Origin: Allostella vacuolata | GTDB taxonomy: Bacteria; Pseudomonadota; Alphaproteobacteria; ATCC43930; Allostellaceae | Length of the DNA stretch: 64,000 nucleotides | Assembly (NCBI GenBank): GCA_006739055.1 | Contig: AP019702.1 | Coordinates: forward strand, 496,501 to 560,500 | Reading direction: 5' to 3' | Shown here: one piece after another, positions 7,897 to 16,100 of the stretch | Layout: every line of letters starts with the position of its first letter | Numbering within the stretch: the first letter of the stretch is position 1 | Position numbers and translations under genes: made by a program | Notes under the pieces: generated by a model | What the model was told of the DNA's origin: nothing | Database searches by the model: none | The model's input: only the letters and a program-made list of their open reading frames with translations

Positions 7897-8262
7897 TCAG
7901 GCGAGGCGCAGCAGCAGGCTGAGCAGCCAGAGCCCCAGCGACAGGGCGGCCGTCCATCGCGCGTGCCAATAGTAGCGCTCGCGCAGGATGCCGCCGATGA
8001 CCGGTTGCGCGCTGGCTTCGGGCAGGCCGTGATTGCGGTCGAGCAGCAGCCACAGCTCGGTCGTCCGATAGCTGCGATAGGGTGCGCGCAGGCCCTTCAG
8101 GCCCAGGATCGCGCCCATCAGGGCCAGCATCACCGCCCCGCCATAGGCGGCGAGCGCCACGTCGTGCGCCACCCCCACCATGGCGGTGGAAACCGCGAGG
8201 AGCCCGAATCCGCAGCCGCGCCGGATCGAGACGTCGGCACTCTGGCGAATTCGGTCCTGCAT
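7897..8262 (-). CDS. Hypothetical three-helix membrane protein
   Basis: 121 residues. There are hydrophobic segments at about 17-35, 37-56 and 103-120, with a polar loop between (RAPYRSYRTTELWLLLDRNHGLPEA reads as a cytoplasmic linker). No catalytic motif and no recognised family. It lies convergent to cytochrome b561 (21 bases between stops) and 88 bases downstream of the CobW gene, so it might be last in that operon or independent. Confidence 0.6.
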   Translation of the reverse strand: MQDRIRQSADVSIRRGCGFGLLAVSTAMVGVAHDVALAAYGGAVMLALMGAILGLKGLRAPYRSYRTTELWLLLDRNHGLPEASAQPVIGGILRERYYWHARWTAALSLGLWLLSLLLRLA

Positions 8263-8350
8263 GCCTGCTGCCGGGTGACGGATGCCACGGGCAGCAGGGT
8301 AGGCGCGGGCGCCGCGCCTGTAAATCGGCGGCCGGCTGGGACGCGGCGGC

Positions 8351-9280
8351 TCAGCCGCCCGCCGCCGCGATCGCCCGCCGCATTCCCTCCCGCGGAACGG
8401 GGCGCCCGGCGGTGATGGCGACCAGCCGCGCCGGCCCGCCGGTCGCCGGCCCGTCCTCGGACGGCAGGGGCGTCACCGACCAGCGGCGGCCGACGACCTG
8501 GATCAGGCAGCGGCCGCCCGACCGGTCGTCGACGATGCCCTTGGCCCGCACCAGGCCGAGCCCGGCGTCGGCCAGGGCCGCGGCCAGCCTGTCGGCATCC
8601 ACCGGACAGGGCAGTTCGGCCTGCCATCTGTCCCAGGCGGCGAGGTCGTGCCGGCCTGTGGGCGCCAGGACCAGGCGCGCGCCCGACGGCGGACCCAGCA
8701 CGACGTCGACCGGCAGGGCGGCGTGGCGGCAGGGGACGATCGCCGTGCCGGGGGCGGCCGTCGCCGCCACCCACGCCGCCGTGTCGGCGAGCAAGGCGTC
8801 GTCGACCAGGTCCGCCTTGTTCAGCGCCACCAGGTCGGCGGCGGCGAACTGGCGGGTGATCGTGTCGCCCATGTAGCGGTCGGCGGCATGGGCGCGCGCG
8901 GTCTCGGCGTCCGCCAGGACGATGACGGCATCCAGGCGAAAGGAGGACAGCAGCTGCATGCCCGCCGCCACCGCGCCGGGCAGGGCGACGCCGCTGGTCT
9001 CGATCAGCACATGGTCGGGCCGCGGCGTCATCGCCAGCAGCGCGTCGAGCGCGGCCATCAGGTCGCTGCCATAGGTGCAGCAGACGCAGCCGCCGGCGAT
9101 GCCGATCACGCCCGCGCCGCGATGCTCGATCAGGTCGACATCGATCGGCAGTTCGCCGAAGTCATTGACCAGCACCGCCAGGCGCCGGCCATCGGCGTGA
9201 CGCAGCAGGTGGTTGACGAGCGTCGTCTTGCCGGCCCCCAGGTAGCCGCCGACGATGGTGACGGGCAGCGGTCCCGGCAT
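8351..9280 (-). CDS. CobW/COG0523 family GTP-binding metallochaperone
   Basis: 309 residues. Walker A GGYLGAGKTT at 11-20, the family metal motif CxCC at Cys65-Cys67-Cys68 (GGCVCCT), and NKAD for guanine specificity are all present, followed by the CobW C-terminal domain (ALADAGLGLVRAKGIV). Such GTPases insert metal ions into client enzymes. It starts only five bases after a metal-dependent amidohydrolase gene stops, so that hydrolase is an obvious candidate client. The start ATG follows naturally; the frame extends upstream only into the amidohydrolase gene. Confidence 0.92.
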   Translation of the reverse strand: MPGPLPVTIVGGYLGAGKTTLVNHLLRHADGRRLAVLVNDFGELPIDVDLIEHRGAGVIGIAGGCVCCTYGSDLMAALDALLAMTPRPDHVLIETSGVALPGAVAAGMQLLSSFRLDAVIVLADAETARAHAADRYMGDTITRQFAAADLVALNKADLVDDALLADTAAWVAATAAPGTAIVPCRHAALPVDVVLGPPSGARLVLAPTGRHDLAAWDRWQAELPCPVDADRLAAALADAGLGLVRAKGIVDDRSGGRCLIQVVGRRWSVTPLPSEDGPATGGPARLVAITAGRPVPREGMRRAIAAAGG

Positions 9281-9285
9281 CGGCG

Positions 9286-10938
9286 TCAGATGTCGGCCGC
9301 GCAGAAGACCCGGCCGCCCTGGACCGTGCCCCACACGCCGACATCCTTCAGTGCCTCCGGCGGAACCTCGGTCGGATCGTCCTCCAGCACCGCGAAGTCG
9401 GCGCGCCTGCCGCAGGCGATCATGCCGATCTCGCCGTCCAGCTTGAGGGTGTAGGCCGCTCCCGTGGTGATCGCATGGAGGGCGTCGGCGACGCCGATCC
9501 GCTCGGCCGGGCCGAGGATCCGGCCGCTCGCGGTCCGGCGGTTGACCGCGGCCCAGGCGGTGAAGAGCGGCCCGAGCGGCGTCACCGGCGCGTCGGAATG
9601 GATCGCCATCGGCACGCCCGCCGCCAGGGCCGAGGCGCAGGCGTTCATCCGGGTCGCGCGCTCCGGTCCCAGGGTCGATTCATAATGCTGGTCGCCCCAG
9701 TAGAAGTGATGGTTGGGAAACAGGTTGACGCACATGCCGAGCGCCTTCATGCGGCGGAACTGGGCTGGGTCGCCCAGCTGGCAATGCTGCAGGGTGAAGC
9801 GGTGGTCGCGGGCCGGCTGGGGCCCCAGCGCCTGTTCCAGGCAGTCGAGCGCAAGCTCGGTCGCCTCGTCGCCGTTGGTGTGGGTGTGGACGAGGATGCC
9901 GGCGGCCAGCGCGCGCTCGAACGCCTCGGTCAGCTGCTCGGGCGTGATGTACCACAGGCCGTTGGGCTGGCCGCGATAGTAGCCGGGCCATTTCAGCCGC
10001 GCCGAGAACCCCTGGATGGAGCCGTCGGCGAACAGCTTGACGCCGCCGAGCCGCAGCCGGTCGCTGCTCAGCGCCTTCAGCTCGACCGCGCGCGCCACCA
10101 GCTCGGCGATGGTCAGGCCGTAGTTGCGGCGGAACGGCACGATGCGGGCGGGAAAGCCGGCCTCGCCGGTCACCCGCAGCATCATGTCGATCGCCGCATC
10201 GGGCAGCAGGCCGGCCAGGTCGGTCGCCGTCGTCACCCCGCGGCGGACGCAGATCCGCGCGAACTGGCGCAGCCCGTGCTCGTCGCCCGCCTGCTTCTCG
10301 CGGTCGAACCCGACATGCCGGCCGGCCGGCATCATCGCCTCCGGCCCCTTCAGCTCCCCGGTCGGCAGGCCGTCGTCCCCGAGCGGGACGCCCGGGTGGT
10401 TGACGCCGGCGCGCAGCAGCCCCGCCAGTTCCAGGGCTCGGGTGTTGACGCTGAGGATATGCCCGCTGGCATGCATGACGCCGATCGGCCGCGTCGTCGA
10501 GACCCGGTCCAGCTCGGCGCGGCCGATGCGCCGGTCGCCGAAATAGATCGGGTCGAGGGACCAGCCGGTCAGGGCCTGGGCGGGGTCGTCCAGCCGCGCC
10601 TCGGCCTCCGCCAGGCGGGCGACGACGGCATCGACCGTCGGCAGCCCTGTCCACACCCGGCCGTCCGGATCCATGCGGTCGAAGAAGCCGCAATAGGTCG
10701 CCTTCCAGAAGGCCCCTTCCGAGACGTGGCTGTGGCCTTCCACCAGCCCCGGCATCAGCACCTTGTCGGCGAAGCGCCGGTCGAGGGTGGAGGCGCCCCA
10801 GCCGGACAGCTCCTCGGCCGTGCCGGCGCCCAGGATCCGCCCGTCGCGCACCGCGACATGGGTCGCCAGCGGCCGCGACGGGTTCATCGTCAGGATCTTG
10901 CGCGCCTCGTAGATCGTGAACACCGGCCTTGCCCCCAC
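9286..10938 (-). CDS. Amidohydrolase (YtcJ-like, amidohydrolase 3 family)
   Basis: 550 residues, typical for YtcJ-like hydrolases. The metal site begins with His69 and His71 (GLVEGHSH), and later HASGH, HTHTNGD and a C-terminal HSDAPV complete the pattern. These cytoplasmic enzymes hydrolyse amide or imide bonds of unknown natural substrates with a mono- or dinuclear metal centre. The start is GTG 10938, with another possible GTG five codons in. It is followed after five bases by a CobW metallochaperone, suggesting metal loading of this enzyme. Confidence 0.85.
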   Translation of the reverse strand: MGARPVFTIYEARKILTMNPSRPLATHVAVRDGRILGAGTAEELSGWGASTLDRRFADKVLMPGLVEGHSHVSEGAFWKATYCGFFDRMDPDGRVWTGLPTVDAVVARLAEAEARLDDPAQALTGWSLDPIYFGDRRIGRAELDRVSTTRPIGVMHASGHILSVNTRALELAGLLRAGVNHPGVPLGDDGLPTGELKGPEAMMPAGRHVGFDREKQAGDEHGLRQFARICVRRGVTTATDLAGLLPDAAIDMMLRVTGEAGFPARIVPFRRNYGLTIAELVARAVELKALSSDRLRLGGVKLFADGSIQGFSARLKWPGYYRGQPNGLWYITPEQLTEAFERALAAGILVHTHTNGDEATELALDCLEQALGPQPARDHRFTLQHCQLGDPAQFRRMKALGMCVNLFPNHHFYWGDQHYESTLGPERATRMNACASALAAGVPMAIHSDAPVTPLGPLFTAWAAVNRRTASGRILGPAERIGVADALHAITTGAAYTLKLDGEIGMIACGRRADFAVLEDDPTEVPPEALKDVGVWGTVQGGRVFCAADI

Positions 10939-11000
10939 ATCCCGCGAACCCGCGCGAGCTTATGCGCGCATCCGGGCGCGCGGCCAGGGCCGGATCGCCT

Positions 11001-11318
11001 TCAGGCGGAGATATTCGCCAGGGCGGGCAGGGTCATCAGCCCCGCCACCGCAAGCCAGGTCCACATCGGGGCCGGGGAATCCGGCTCGCCGGCGCGCAGC
11101 CGCTCGTGGATCGCCGCCGGCACGCCGGAGAACAGCAGGGTGGCGCTGGCGACGAAGATCGAGCTGAAGAACAGGACCCAGCTCGGGTTGCGCGGGAACA
11201 TCTCGGGCATCAGCACGGCGGTGATCGGCACCGCGATGTTGAGGTAGGGCGAGAAGATGCCGTTCACCACGGCCACCCCGATGACCAGCGTGAAGAGCAT
11301 GTGGCGATCGAAGAGCAT
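11001..11318 (-). CDS. Small membrane protein downstream of the symporter
   Basis: 105 residues with three predicted helices (about 7-35, 44-63, 85-100). I chose the second in-frame ATG (11318) because it has GGGAGC upstream and begins just after the previous gene's stop at 11329. It probably forms a two-gene unit with the YggT-like gene before it. No family recognised. Position after the symporter operon suggests an accessory membrane role, but a terminator separates them. Confidence 0.6.
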   Translation of the reverse strand: MLFDRHMLFTLVIGVAVVNGIFSPYLNIAVPITAVLMPEMFPRNPSWVLFFSSIFVASATLLFSGVPAAIHERLRAGEPDSPAPMWTWLAVAGLMTLPALANISA

Positions 11319-11328
11319 CGGCCGCTCC

Positions 11329-11661
11329 CTACCCGGCACCGGGGCCCATGCGGGGCGTGAGGCCCGCCTGGAACATGATCATGAAGAAGAGGATGCGCAG
11401 GATGATGACCCAGAAGGCCGCCACCGGGGGCAGGAAGGCCCGCGGGATCATGCGCGGCGTGATCCAGTCGACGGGCCGGATCAGCCAGTCGGTCAGCCGG
11501 CAGAACCACCGGTAGATGTAGTTGTCGACCCCGGGCGGCACCACGAAGCCGAGCAGGAAGCGCCCGAACAGCGTGTAGAACAGCACGGAGAACACATAGT
11601 TGGGCAGGTGGAAGTGGAGGTAGGACCACCAGATGTTCGTATCGCCGGCCACGTTCGCCAC
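11329..11661 (-). CDS. Small membrane protein, possibly YggT-like
   Basis: About 110 residues from GTG 11661 (a second GTG lies at 11652). The N-terminal helix is aromatic. The centre has NYIYRWFCRLTDWLIRPVD followed by a Pro-rich turn and a long hydrophobic helix, which is reminiscent of YggT proteins (NPIYRFLYRITEPLLRPIRR type), two-helix inner-membrane proteins of unclear function. The start is uncertain because no good ribosome binding site precedes either GTG. It begins just after the T-run of the terminator at 11667-11712, which limits its cotranscription with the symporter. Confidence 0.55.
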   Translation of the reverse strand: MANVAGDTNIWWSYLHFHLPNYVFSVLFYTLFGRFLLGFVVPPGVDNYIYRWFCRLTDWLIRPVDWITPRMIPRAFLPPVAAFWVIILRILFFMIMFQAGLTPRMGPGAG

Positions 11662-11666
11662 TCGCG

Positions 11667-11712
11667 GAAAAAGGAGGAGCGGCGGTGCCCGCGTTGGCGG
11701 GCGCCGCCGCTC
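11667..11712 (-). terminator. Intrinsic terminator of the symporter operon
   Basis: Arms 11677-11692 and 11697-11712 form a 16-bp stem with one G-T type mismatch and a four-base loop. Read on the minus strand it is followed within a few bases by TTTTT at about 11672-11668. It lies 36 bases after the symporter stop. Confidence 0.75.
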
Positions 11713-11747
11713 CCCTGGATTACCCTTCGACCCTGAAGGGCGGTGCT

Positions 11748-13577
11748 CTAGTCGTGGCTGGTGGCCACGCCGCGTACCGCGCCGCGCGGCACCCGGATCG
11801 AGTCGACGAAGTCCTGCATCTCGGGCGACGGCGGGGTCGTCACCAGGCTGACCAGCCAGGTCACGAGGAAGGCCACCGGCAGCCCGAACAGGGCGCTGGA
11901 GATGTTCCGGATGCCGAACCACAGCGGCATCGCGAAATAGTGGGTGGCGATCAGGTAGTAGAGACAGACGCCGAACCCGGCGATCATGCCGAGGATGGCG
12001 CCGACCGTGGTCGTCCGCTTCCACCAGATACCCATGACGAGCGGCGCGAAGAGCCCCGCCGCGGCCAGGGAGAAGGCCCAGGCCACCATCTGGATGATGC
12101 CCGACGGCCGCGTCCCGGCCACCAGCGCCGCCAGGATGGCGACGCCGACCAGCAGGGTGCGGGCGACGATCAGGCGGCGCTTGGTCGACGCCTGGGGATC
12201 GATCATCTTGTAGTAGACGTCATGCGACAGGGCGTTGGCGATGGCGAGCAGCAGCCCGTCCGCCGTCGAGAGCGCGGCCGCCAGGCCGCCTGCGGCGACC
12301 AGGCCCGAGATGACGTAGGGCAGGCCCGCCACCTCCGGCATCGACAGGACGATGATGTCCTGGTTGATGCGGATCTCGCCCAGGTCGAGCACCGCCCCGG
12401 CGATGGCATACTTCGTCACCTCCAGGATGCCGTTGCCGTTCAGGTCGTTGATCGTCAGCAGGCCGCCCACCTGCGACCAGCTCTGCACCCAGGCCGGCAG
12501 GGTGGAGATCTGCGCGCCGATGACGTTCTGATAGACCTCGAGCTTGGCGAAGGCCGCGTAGGCAGGGGCGGTGAAATAGAGCAGGAAGATGAAGAAGATG
12601 CTCCAGGCCACTGACTGCCGGGCCTCGCGCACGTTGGGCGTGGTGAAGTAGCGCATCAGGATGTGCGGCAGCGAGGCGGTGCCGACCATCAGGCAGAGGA
12701 CGAGCGCCCAGAAGTTGTTGAATTCCGTCCAGCTGAACTGGCCCGCCGCATCGACGAAGGGCGCCACGTGCTTGCGCACGATGTTCAGCTTGTCTTCCAG
12801 GGCGCCGATCTCGCTCAGCGCCATGCCGTAGGTCAGCTCGGGGATGGGGATGCCGTACTTCTTGGTCGAGAGCCAGACCACCGGCACCAGGTAGGCGATG
12901 ATGAGGATGATGTACTGGGCCACCTGGGTCCAGGTGACGGCGCGCATGCCGCCCAGCATCGAGCAGACCAGGATGCCCACGAGGCCGGCGAAGATCGCGA
13001 ACTCGAAGGGAATGCCGAGGAAGCGCGAAGTGATGATGCCGATGCCGAAGGCCTGGGCGACGATGTAGGTGAAGGAGGCGCAGAACAGCACCACCACGCC
13101 GCAGATCCGCGCGACGCTGCCCTCATACCGGGTTCCGAGGAAATCTGGCACCGTGAACTGCCCGAACTTGCGCAGGTAGGGAGCCAGCAGGATCGCGACC
13201 AGGACGTAGCCGCCGGTCCAGCCCAGCACGTAGCCGAGCCCGTTGTACCCGGCCAGGAACAGGCCGCCTGCCATGGAGATGAACGAGGCGGCGCTCATCC
13301 AGTCCGCGCCGGTTGCCATCCCGTTGTAGAGCGCGGGCACCGAGCGTCCGGCTACGTAGTACTCGGAGATTTCCATCGTCCGGGACAGGAAGCCGATATA
13401 GGCGTAGACGAAGATCGTCAGGAAGACGAAGCAGTAGCCGATCCATTTGTTCGGCATGCCGACCTGCTCCAGGATCGCGAGCAGGATGGTGAAGCCGATG
13501 AAGGCGCCGGTATAGCTGACGTAGATCTTGCCGAGGTTGGCGAGGAAGCTGGACGAGCCCGTGGATGCGTTGGCCAT
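11748..13577 (-). CDS. Sodium:solute symporter, acetate/monocarboxylate permease-like (VC_2705 type)
   Basis: 609 residues with about 13 hydrophobic helices. Segments such as GRSVPALYNGMATGADWMSAASFISMAGG (residues about 78-106) and PDFLGTRY match the SSS family branch annotated as cation acetate symporter, which imports short carboxylates with sodium in the inner membrane. It is preceded after 15 bases by the DUF4212 small subunit gene, the usual partner of this branch. It ends in a strong terminator. It is divergent from the exonuclease/CBS set, a neighbourhood often seen with these symporters. Confidence 0.9.
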   Translation of the reverse strand: MANASTGSSSFLANLGKIYVSYTGAFIGFTILLAILEQVGMPNKWIGYCFVFLTIFVYAYIGFLSRTMEISEYYVAGRSVPALYNGMATGADWMSAASFISMAGGLFLAGYNGLGYVLGWTGGYVLVAILLAPYLRKFGQFTVPDFLGTRYEGSVARICGVVVLFCASFTYIVAQAFGIGIITSRFLGIPFEFAIFAGLVGILVCSMLGGMRAVTWTQVAQYIILIIAYLVPVVWLSTKKYGIPIPELTYGMALSEIGALEDKLNIVRKHVAPFVDAAGQFSWTEFNNFWALVLCLMVGTASLPHILMRYFTTPNVREARQSVAWSIFFIFLLYFTAPAYAAFAKLEVYQNVIGAQISTLPAWVQSWSQVGGLLTINDLNGNGILEVTKYAIAGAVLDLGEIRINQDIIVLSMPEVAGLPYVISGLVAAGGLAAALSTADGLLLAIANALSHDVYYKMIDPQASTKRRLIVARTLLVGVAILAALVAGTRPSGIIQMVAWAFSLAAAGLFAPLVMGIWWKRTTTVGAILGMIAGFGVCLYYLIATHYFAMPLWFGIRNISSALFGLPVAFLVTWLVSLVTTPPSPEMQDFVDSIRVPRGAVRGVATSHD

Positions 13578-13592
13578 CTGGATTCTCCCGGA

Positions 13593-13862
13593 TCAGTCTT
13601 CGGCGACGCCGAATTCCTCGTCGATCTTGTTTTGCGCGGAAGAGTTCCAGCAACACAGGATGACGAAGATAATCAGGGATCCCTGAGCCGCCATGTAGAA
13701 GCCGAGCGGGAATCCGAATATGACGATCTGGTTTAACTGAACCGCAAAGAAGTGGACCCCGAATCCGGCGATGAACCAGACAAACAGGACGGTCCACATC
13801 AATGTTGATGTCTTTTTCCAATGGGCCTGTGCTTGGCCCTCTGTCAGTTTTCGGTTGTCCAT
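13593..13862 (-). CDS. DUF4212 small subunit of the solute symporter
   Basis: 89 residues with two hydrophobic helices (about 22-42 and 47-72) and the aromatic family pattern around WTVLFVWFIAGFGVHFFA. DUF4212 proteins are encoded directly upstream of VC_2705-type sodium:solute symporters and are thought to be their small partner. The GC content by eye is clearly lower than in neighbouring genes, as often seen for short conserved membrane proteins. GGGGGGAGAATGGA precedes the ATG. Confidence 0.9.
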   Translation of the reverse strand: MDNRKLTEGQAQAHWKKTSTLMWTVLFVWFIAGFGVHFFAVQLNQIVIFGFPLGFYMAAQGSLIIFVILCCWNSSAQNKIDEEFGVAED

Positions 13863-13971
13863 TCCATTCTCCCCCCGATAGATCAGTGACCGTCGTTGCG
13901 GATCGATCTCTCTTGGCGGGCTGCGGCGATGCACCTGCGGTCGCCGGGAACACGCCCGGTGGGGCGCATGG

Positions 13972-14000
13972 TGGACTGCCGAGTCCTTGCGATCTACAAT
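13972..14000 (+). promoter_or_regulatory. Candidate sigma-70-type promoter of the exonuclease/CBS set
   Basis: TGGACT (13972-13977), 17-base spacer, TACAAT (13995-14000) in an unusually AT-rich stretch of the 197-base divergent region. On the opposite strand the same AT-rich patch offers GATAAT as a -10 for the DUF4212 gene, so the two promoters may overlap. Confidence 0.5.
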
Positions 14001-14059
14001 TATCATCGTAACAAACGTCGCACAACGGCGCGCCGCGAACGGGGGGGACCGTATTCGCC

Positions 14060-14728
14060 ATGGGATTCTGGGATCGGTGGCTGTCCGGCATCCGGGCCGG
14101 CGGCAATGGCGAGCGGATTTCTACTCCAGCCGCCTTGCGGGAGTTCCTGTCGGGTCAGGCGTCGTTTATTGCGCAAAAGGTGGTGACGGAATACTGCCAG
14201 GCGAAGGCGGGGCGGCATTGGACGCACCTCTCGATGGAAAAAACCTTCATCGACCAGCTCGCGCGATCCCGCTGGGAGGCCTTCTCGCTGGTCCTGGCCG
14301 ATCTGTTCGTCCTGACGGCCGCTCGGCTTCGGCCCATGTCGGAGGCGCCGGACCAGCCGGAGCGGGAAGCAGCCGCGGCCGTCGCGGGCGCGCTCGTCGG
14401 GCTCTATCGGGAGGCGCTCGACGCCTATCCCTTGCCCCCGCATCGCCCGGAGGGCTGGGCCGACCGGGTCCAGGAACTGGACGCGCGGCTGCGCGCGGCC
14501 GGGGCTGCGCCCCCCGGCTCCGCCCGCGAGATCGCCGAAGTCGGCGGCCGCGCCGTCTTCGCCATCCTGCCGATCCATCTCAACATGCGGCGCCTCGACC
14601 TGCCGATGGTGATGAACGGCATCGCCTTCCAGACGGTCGCCGTCGCCGGACGGATCCGTCGGCGCCTCGATCTCCCCGCCCTGGCCGCGGCCCTGGGCAC
14701 GGGCGGCCGGCAGGGCGGGCCCGGCTAG
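14060..14728 (+). CDS. Hypothetical protein of the symporter-linked signalling set
   Basis: 222 residues, no membrane segment apparent, mostly helical. It begins MGFWDRWLSGIRAG and has a mid-region with ARSRWEAFSLVLADLFVLTA. Its stop lies 22 bases before the exonuclease gene, so the three rightward genes appear to be an operon divergent from the symporter. No family recognised. Context suggests it acts with the CBS/DUF294 protein and the exonuclease. Confidence 0.65.
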   Translation: MGFWDRWLSGIRAGGNGERISTPAALREFLSGQASFIAQKVVTEYCQAKAGRHWTHLSMEKTFIDQLARSRWEAFSLVLADLFVLTAARLRPMSEAPDQPEREAAAAVAGALVGLYREALDAYPLPPHRPEGWADRVQELDARLRAAGAAPPGSAREIAEVGGRAVFAILPIHLNMRRLDLPMVMNGIAFQTVAVAGRIRRRLDLPALAAALGTGGRQGGPG

Positions 14729-14750
14729 GCAGCCGCGACGGACGAAGGCC

Positions 14751-16100
14751 GTGGCGCGCGAACGCCTGGTGCTGCTGCTGGCGCCGACGGCCGGCGCCCT
14801 GCTCGCCGCCGCCGCCGGCGCCCTGGCGGACCGGGCGCCGGTCCCGGCCCTGCTCGCCGGCGGCGCGGCGGCTGCGGCGCTGGCCGTGTCGGTGCTGGTC
14901 GCCCGGTCGCATTTCGACGCGCTCTCCCGCCTGGCCGGGGTCCTGGCGGGCCTGGCAGCGGGCAGCGGCGCGCGGGCGCCGCCGCCGGTCCTGGAAGGCG
15001 CCGGCGACGAGGTGGCGGCCGGCTACCGGGCCGGCCTGACCCTCCATGCCAGCCGCGAGCAGGTGCGGGCCGAGGCGGCTGCCGCCGGCACGCCCGGTCG
15101 CCTGGCGCAGGTGGTGGGCGCGCTGCCGCAGCCGGTCCTGGTGCTGACCGAGAGCGGCCTCGTCAGCCTTGCCAACGGCACGGCGCGGCGCCTCTTCGGC
15201 GATCGGGCCCTGGTGCCGGGCAGCAGCGCGTTCGACGCGTTCGACCGGGATTCGGTGGGGCGCGCCATGGGCCGGGCGCAGGCGGCCGGCGGGCCGGTCG
15301 AGGCGACGATCGAGACGGTCGAAGGCGGGCGGCTGGCGGCGCGCGTCGCCCCGCTCGGGGTCCGCGACGGGGTGGTCATGGCCTTCGCGCCGCCCGCCGC
15401 CGAGTCCGGGCCCGGCTGGGAGGCCTGGCTCGACCACGCGCTCGACCTGCATGACCGGCCGCCGGACCCGCCCCTCGTCGACGACCGCACGCCCCTGGCC
15501 GACCTGCCGCTTGCGGCCTTCGACACCGAGACCACCGGGCTTTCGCCCACCCGCGACCGCATCGTCTCGGTGGGCGGCGTCCGCCTGCACGGGGCGCGGC
15601 TCTATCGCGGCGCGACGCTCGACCGGCTGGTCCGGCCGCCCGTGGCGATCCCGGCCACCGCGACCGCGATCCACGGCATCACCGATTCCATGCTTGTCGA
15701 CGCCCCGCCGATCGCCGCGGTGCTGCCGGCGGTGGACGCGTTCGCCCGCGGCTGCGTGCTGGTCGGCCACAATATCGGCTTCGACCTGGCGGTCATCGAG
15801 GCCGAGGCCCGCCGCGCCGGCCATGCCTGGGTCCGCCCGCCGGCCCTGTGTCTGTTCCAGCTGGCCGACGCGCTCGATCCCGGCCGGACGGATCTCGGCC
15901 TGGACGAACTGGCGGCGCGGCTCGCCGTGCCGGTCATCGGCCGGCACACGGCCCTGGGCGACGCCCTGGTCGCGGCCGAGATCTATCTGCGCCTGCTGCC
16001 GCGGCTGGCCGAGGCGGGCGTGGCGGACTGGGGCGGACTGACCCGGCTCGCCGCCCGTTCGCGCCGGGCGGCCTCGCTGCAGGCCGAGGCGGGCTGGTGA
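14751..16100 (+). CDS. Membrane-anchored 3'-5' exonuclease (DEDDh, DnaQ-like) with PAS-like region
   Basis: 449 residues. Two hydrophobic segments (about 5-26 and 31-52) come first, then a coiled linker, then a PAS-like region near 125-225 (LPQPVLVLTESGLVSLANGTA), then a DEDDh exonuclease domain: Asp258/Glu260 (AFDTETTGL), His340-Asp345 (HNIGFD) and His399/Asp404 (HTALGD). All five catalytic residues are present. The domain would remove nucleotides from 3' ends; membrane tethering and a sensor-like region are odd for a repair enzyme and suggest signalling. It overlaps the CBS gene by one base (TGATG). Confidence 0.88.
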   Translation: MARERLVLLLAPTAGALLAAAAGALADRAPVPALLAGGAAAAALAVSVLVARSHFDALSRLAGVLAGLAAGSGARAPPPVLEGAGDEVAAGYRAGLTLHASREQVRAEAAAAGTPGRLAQVVGALPQPVLVLTESGLVSLANGTARRLFGDRALVPGSSAFDAFDRDSVGRAMGRAQAAGGPVEATIETVEGGRLAARVAPLGVRDGVVMAFAPPAAESGPGWEAWLDHALDLHDRPPDPPLVDDRTPLADLPLAAFDTETTGLSPTRDRIVSVGGVRLHGARLYRGATLDRLVRPPVAIPATATAIHGITDSMLVDAPPIAAVLPAVDAFARGCVLVGHNIGFDLAVIEAEARRAGHAWVRPPALCLFQLADALDPGRTDLGLDELAARLAVPVIGRHTALGDALVAAEIYLRLLPRLAEAGVADWGGLTRLAARSRRAASLQAEAGW

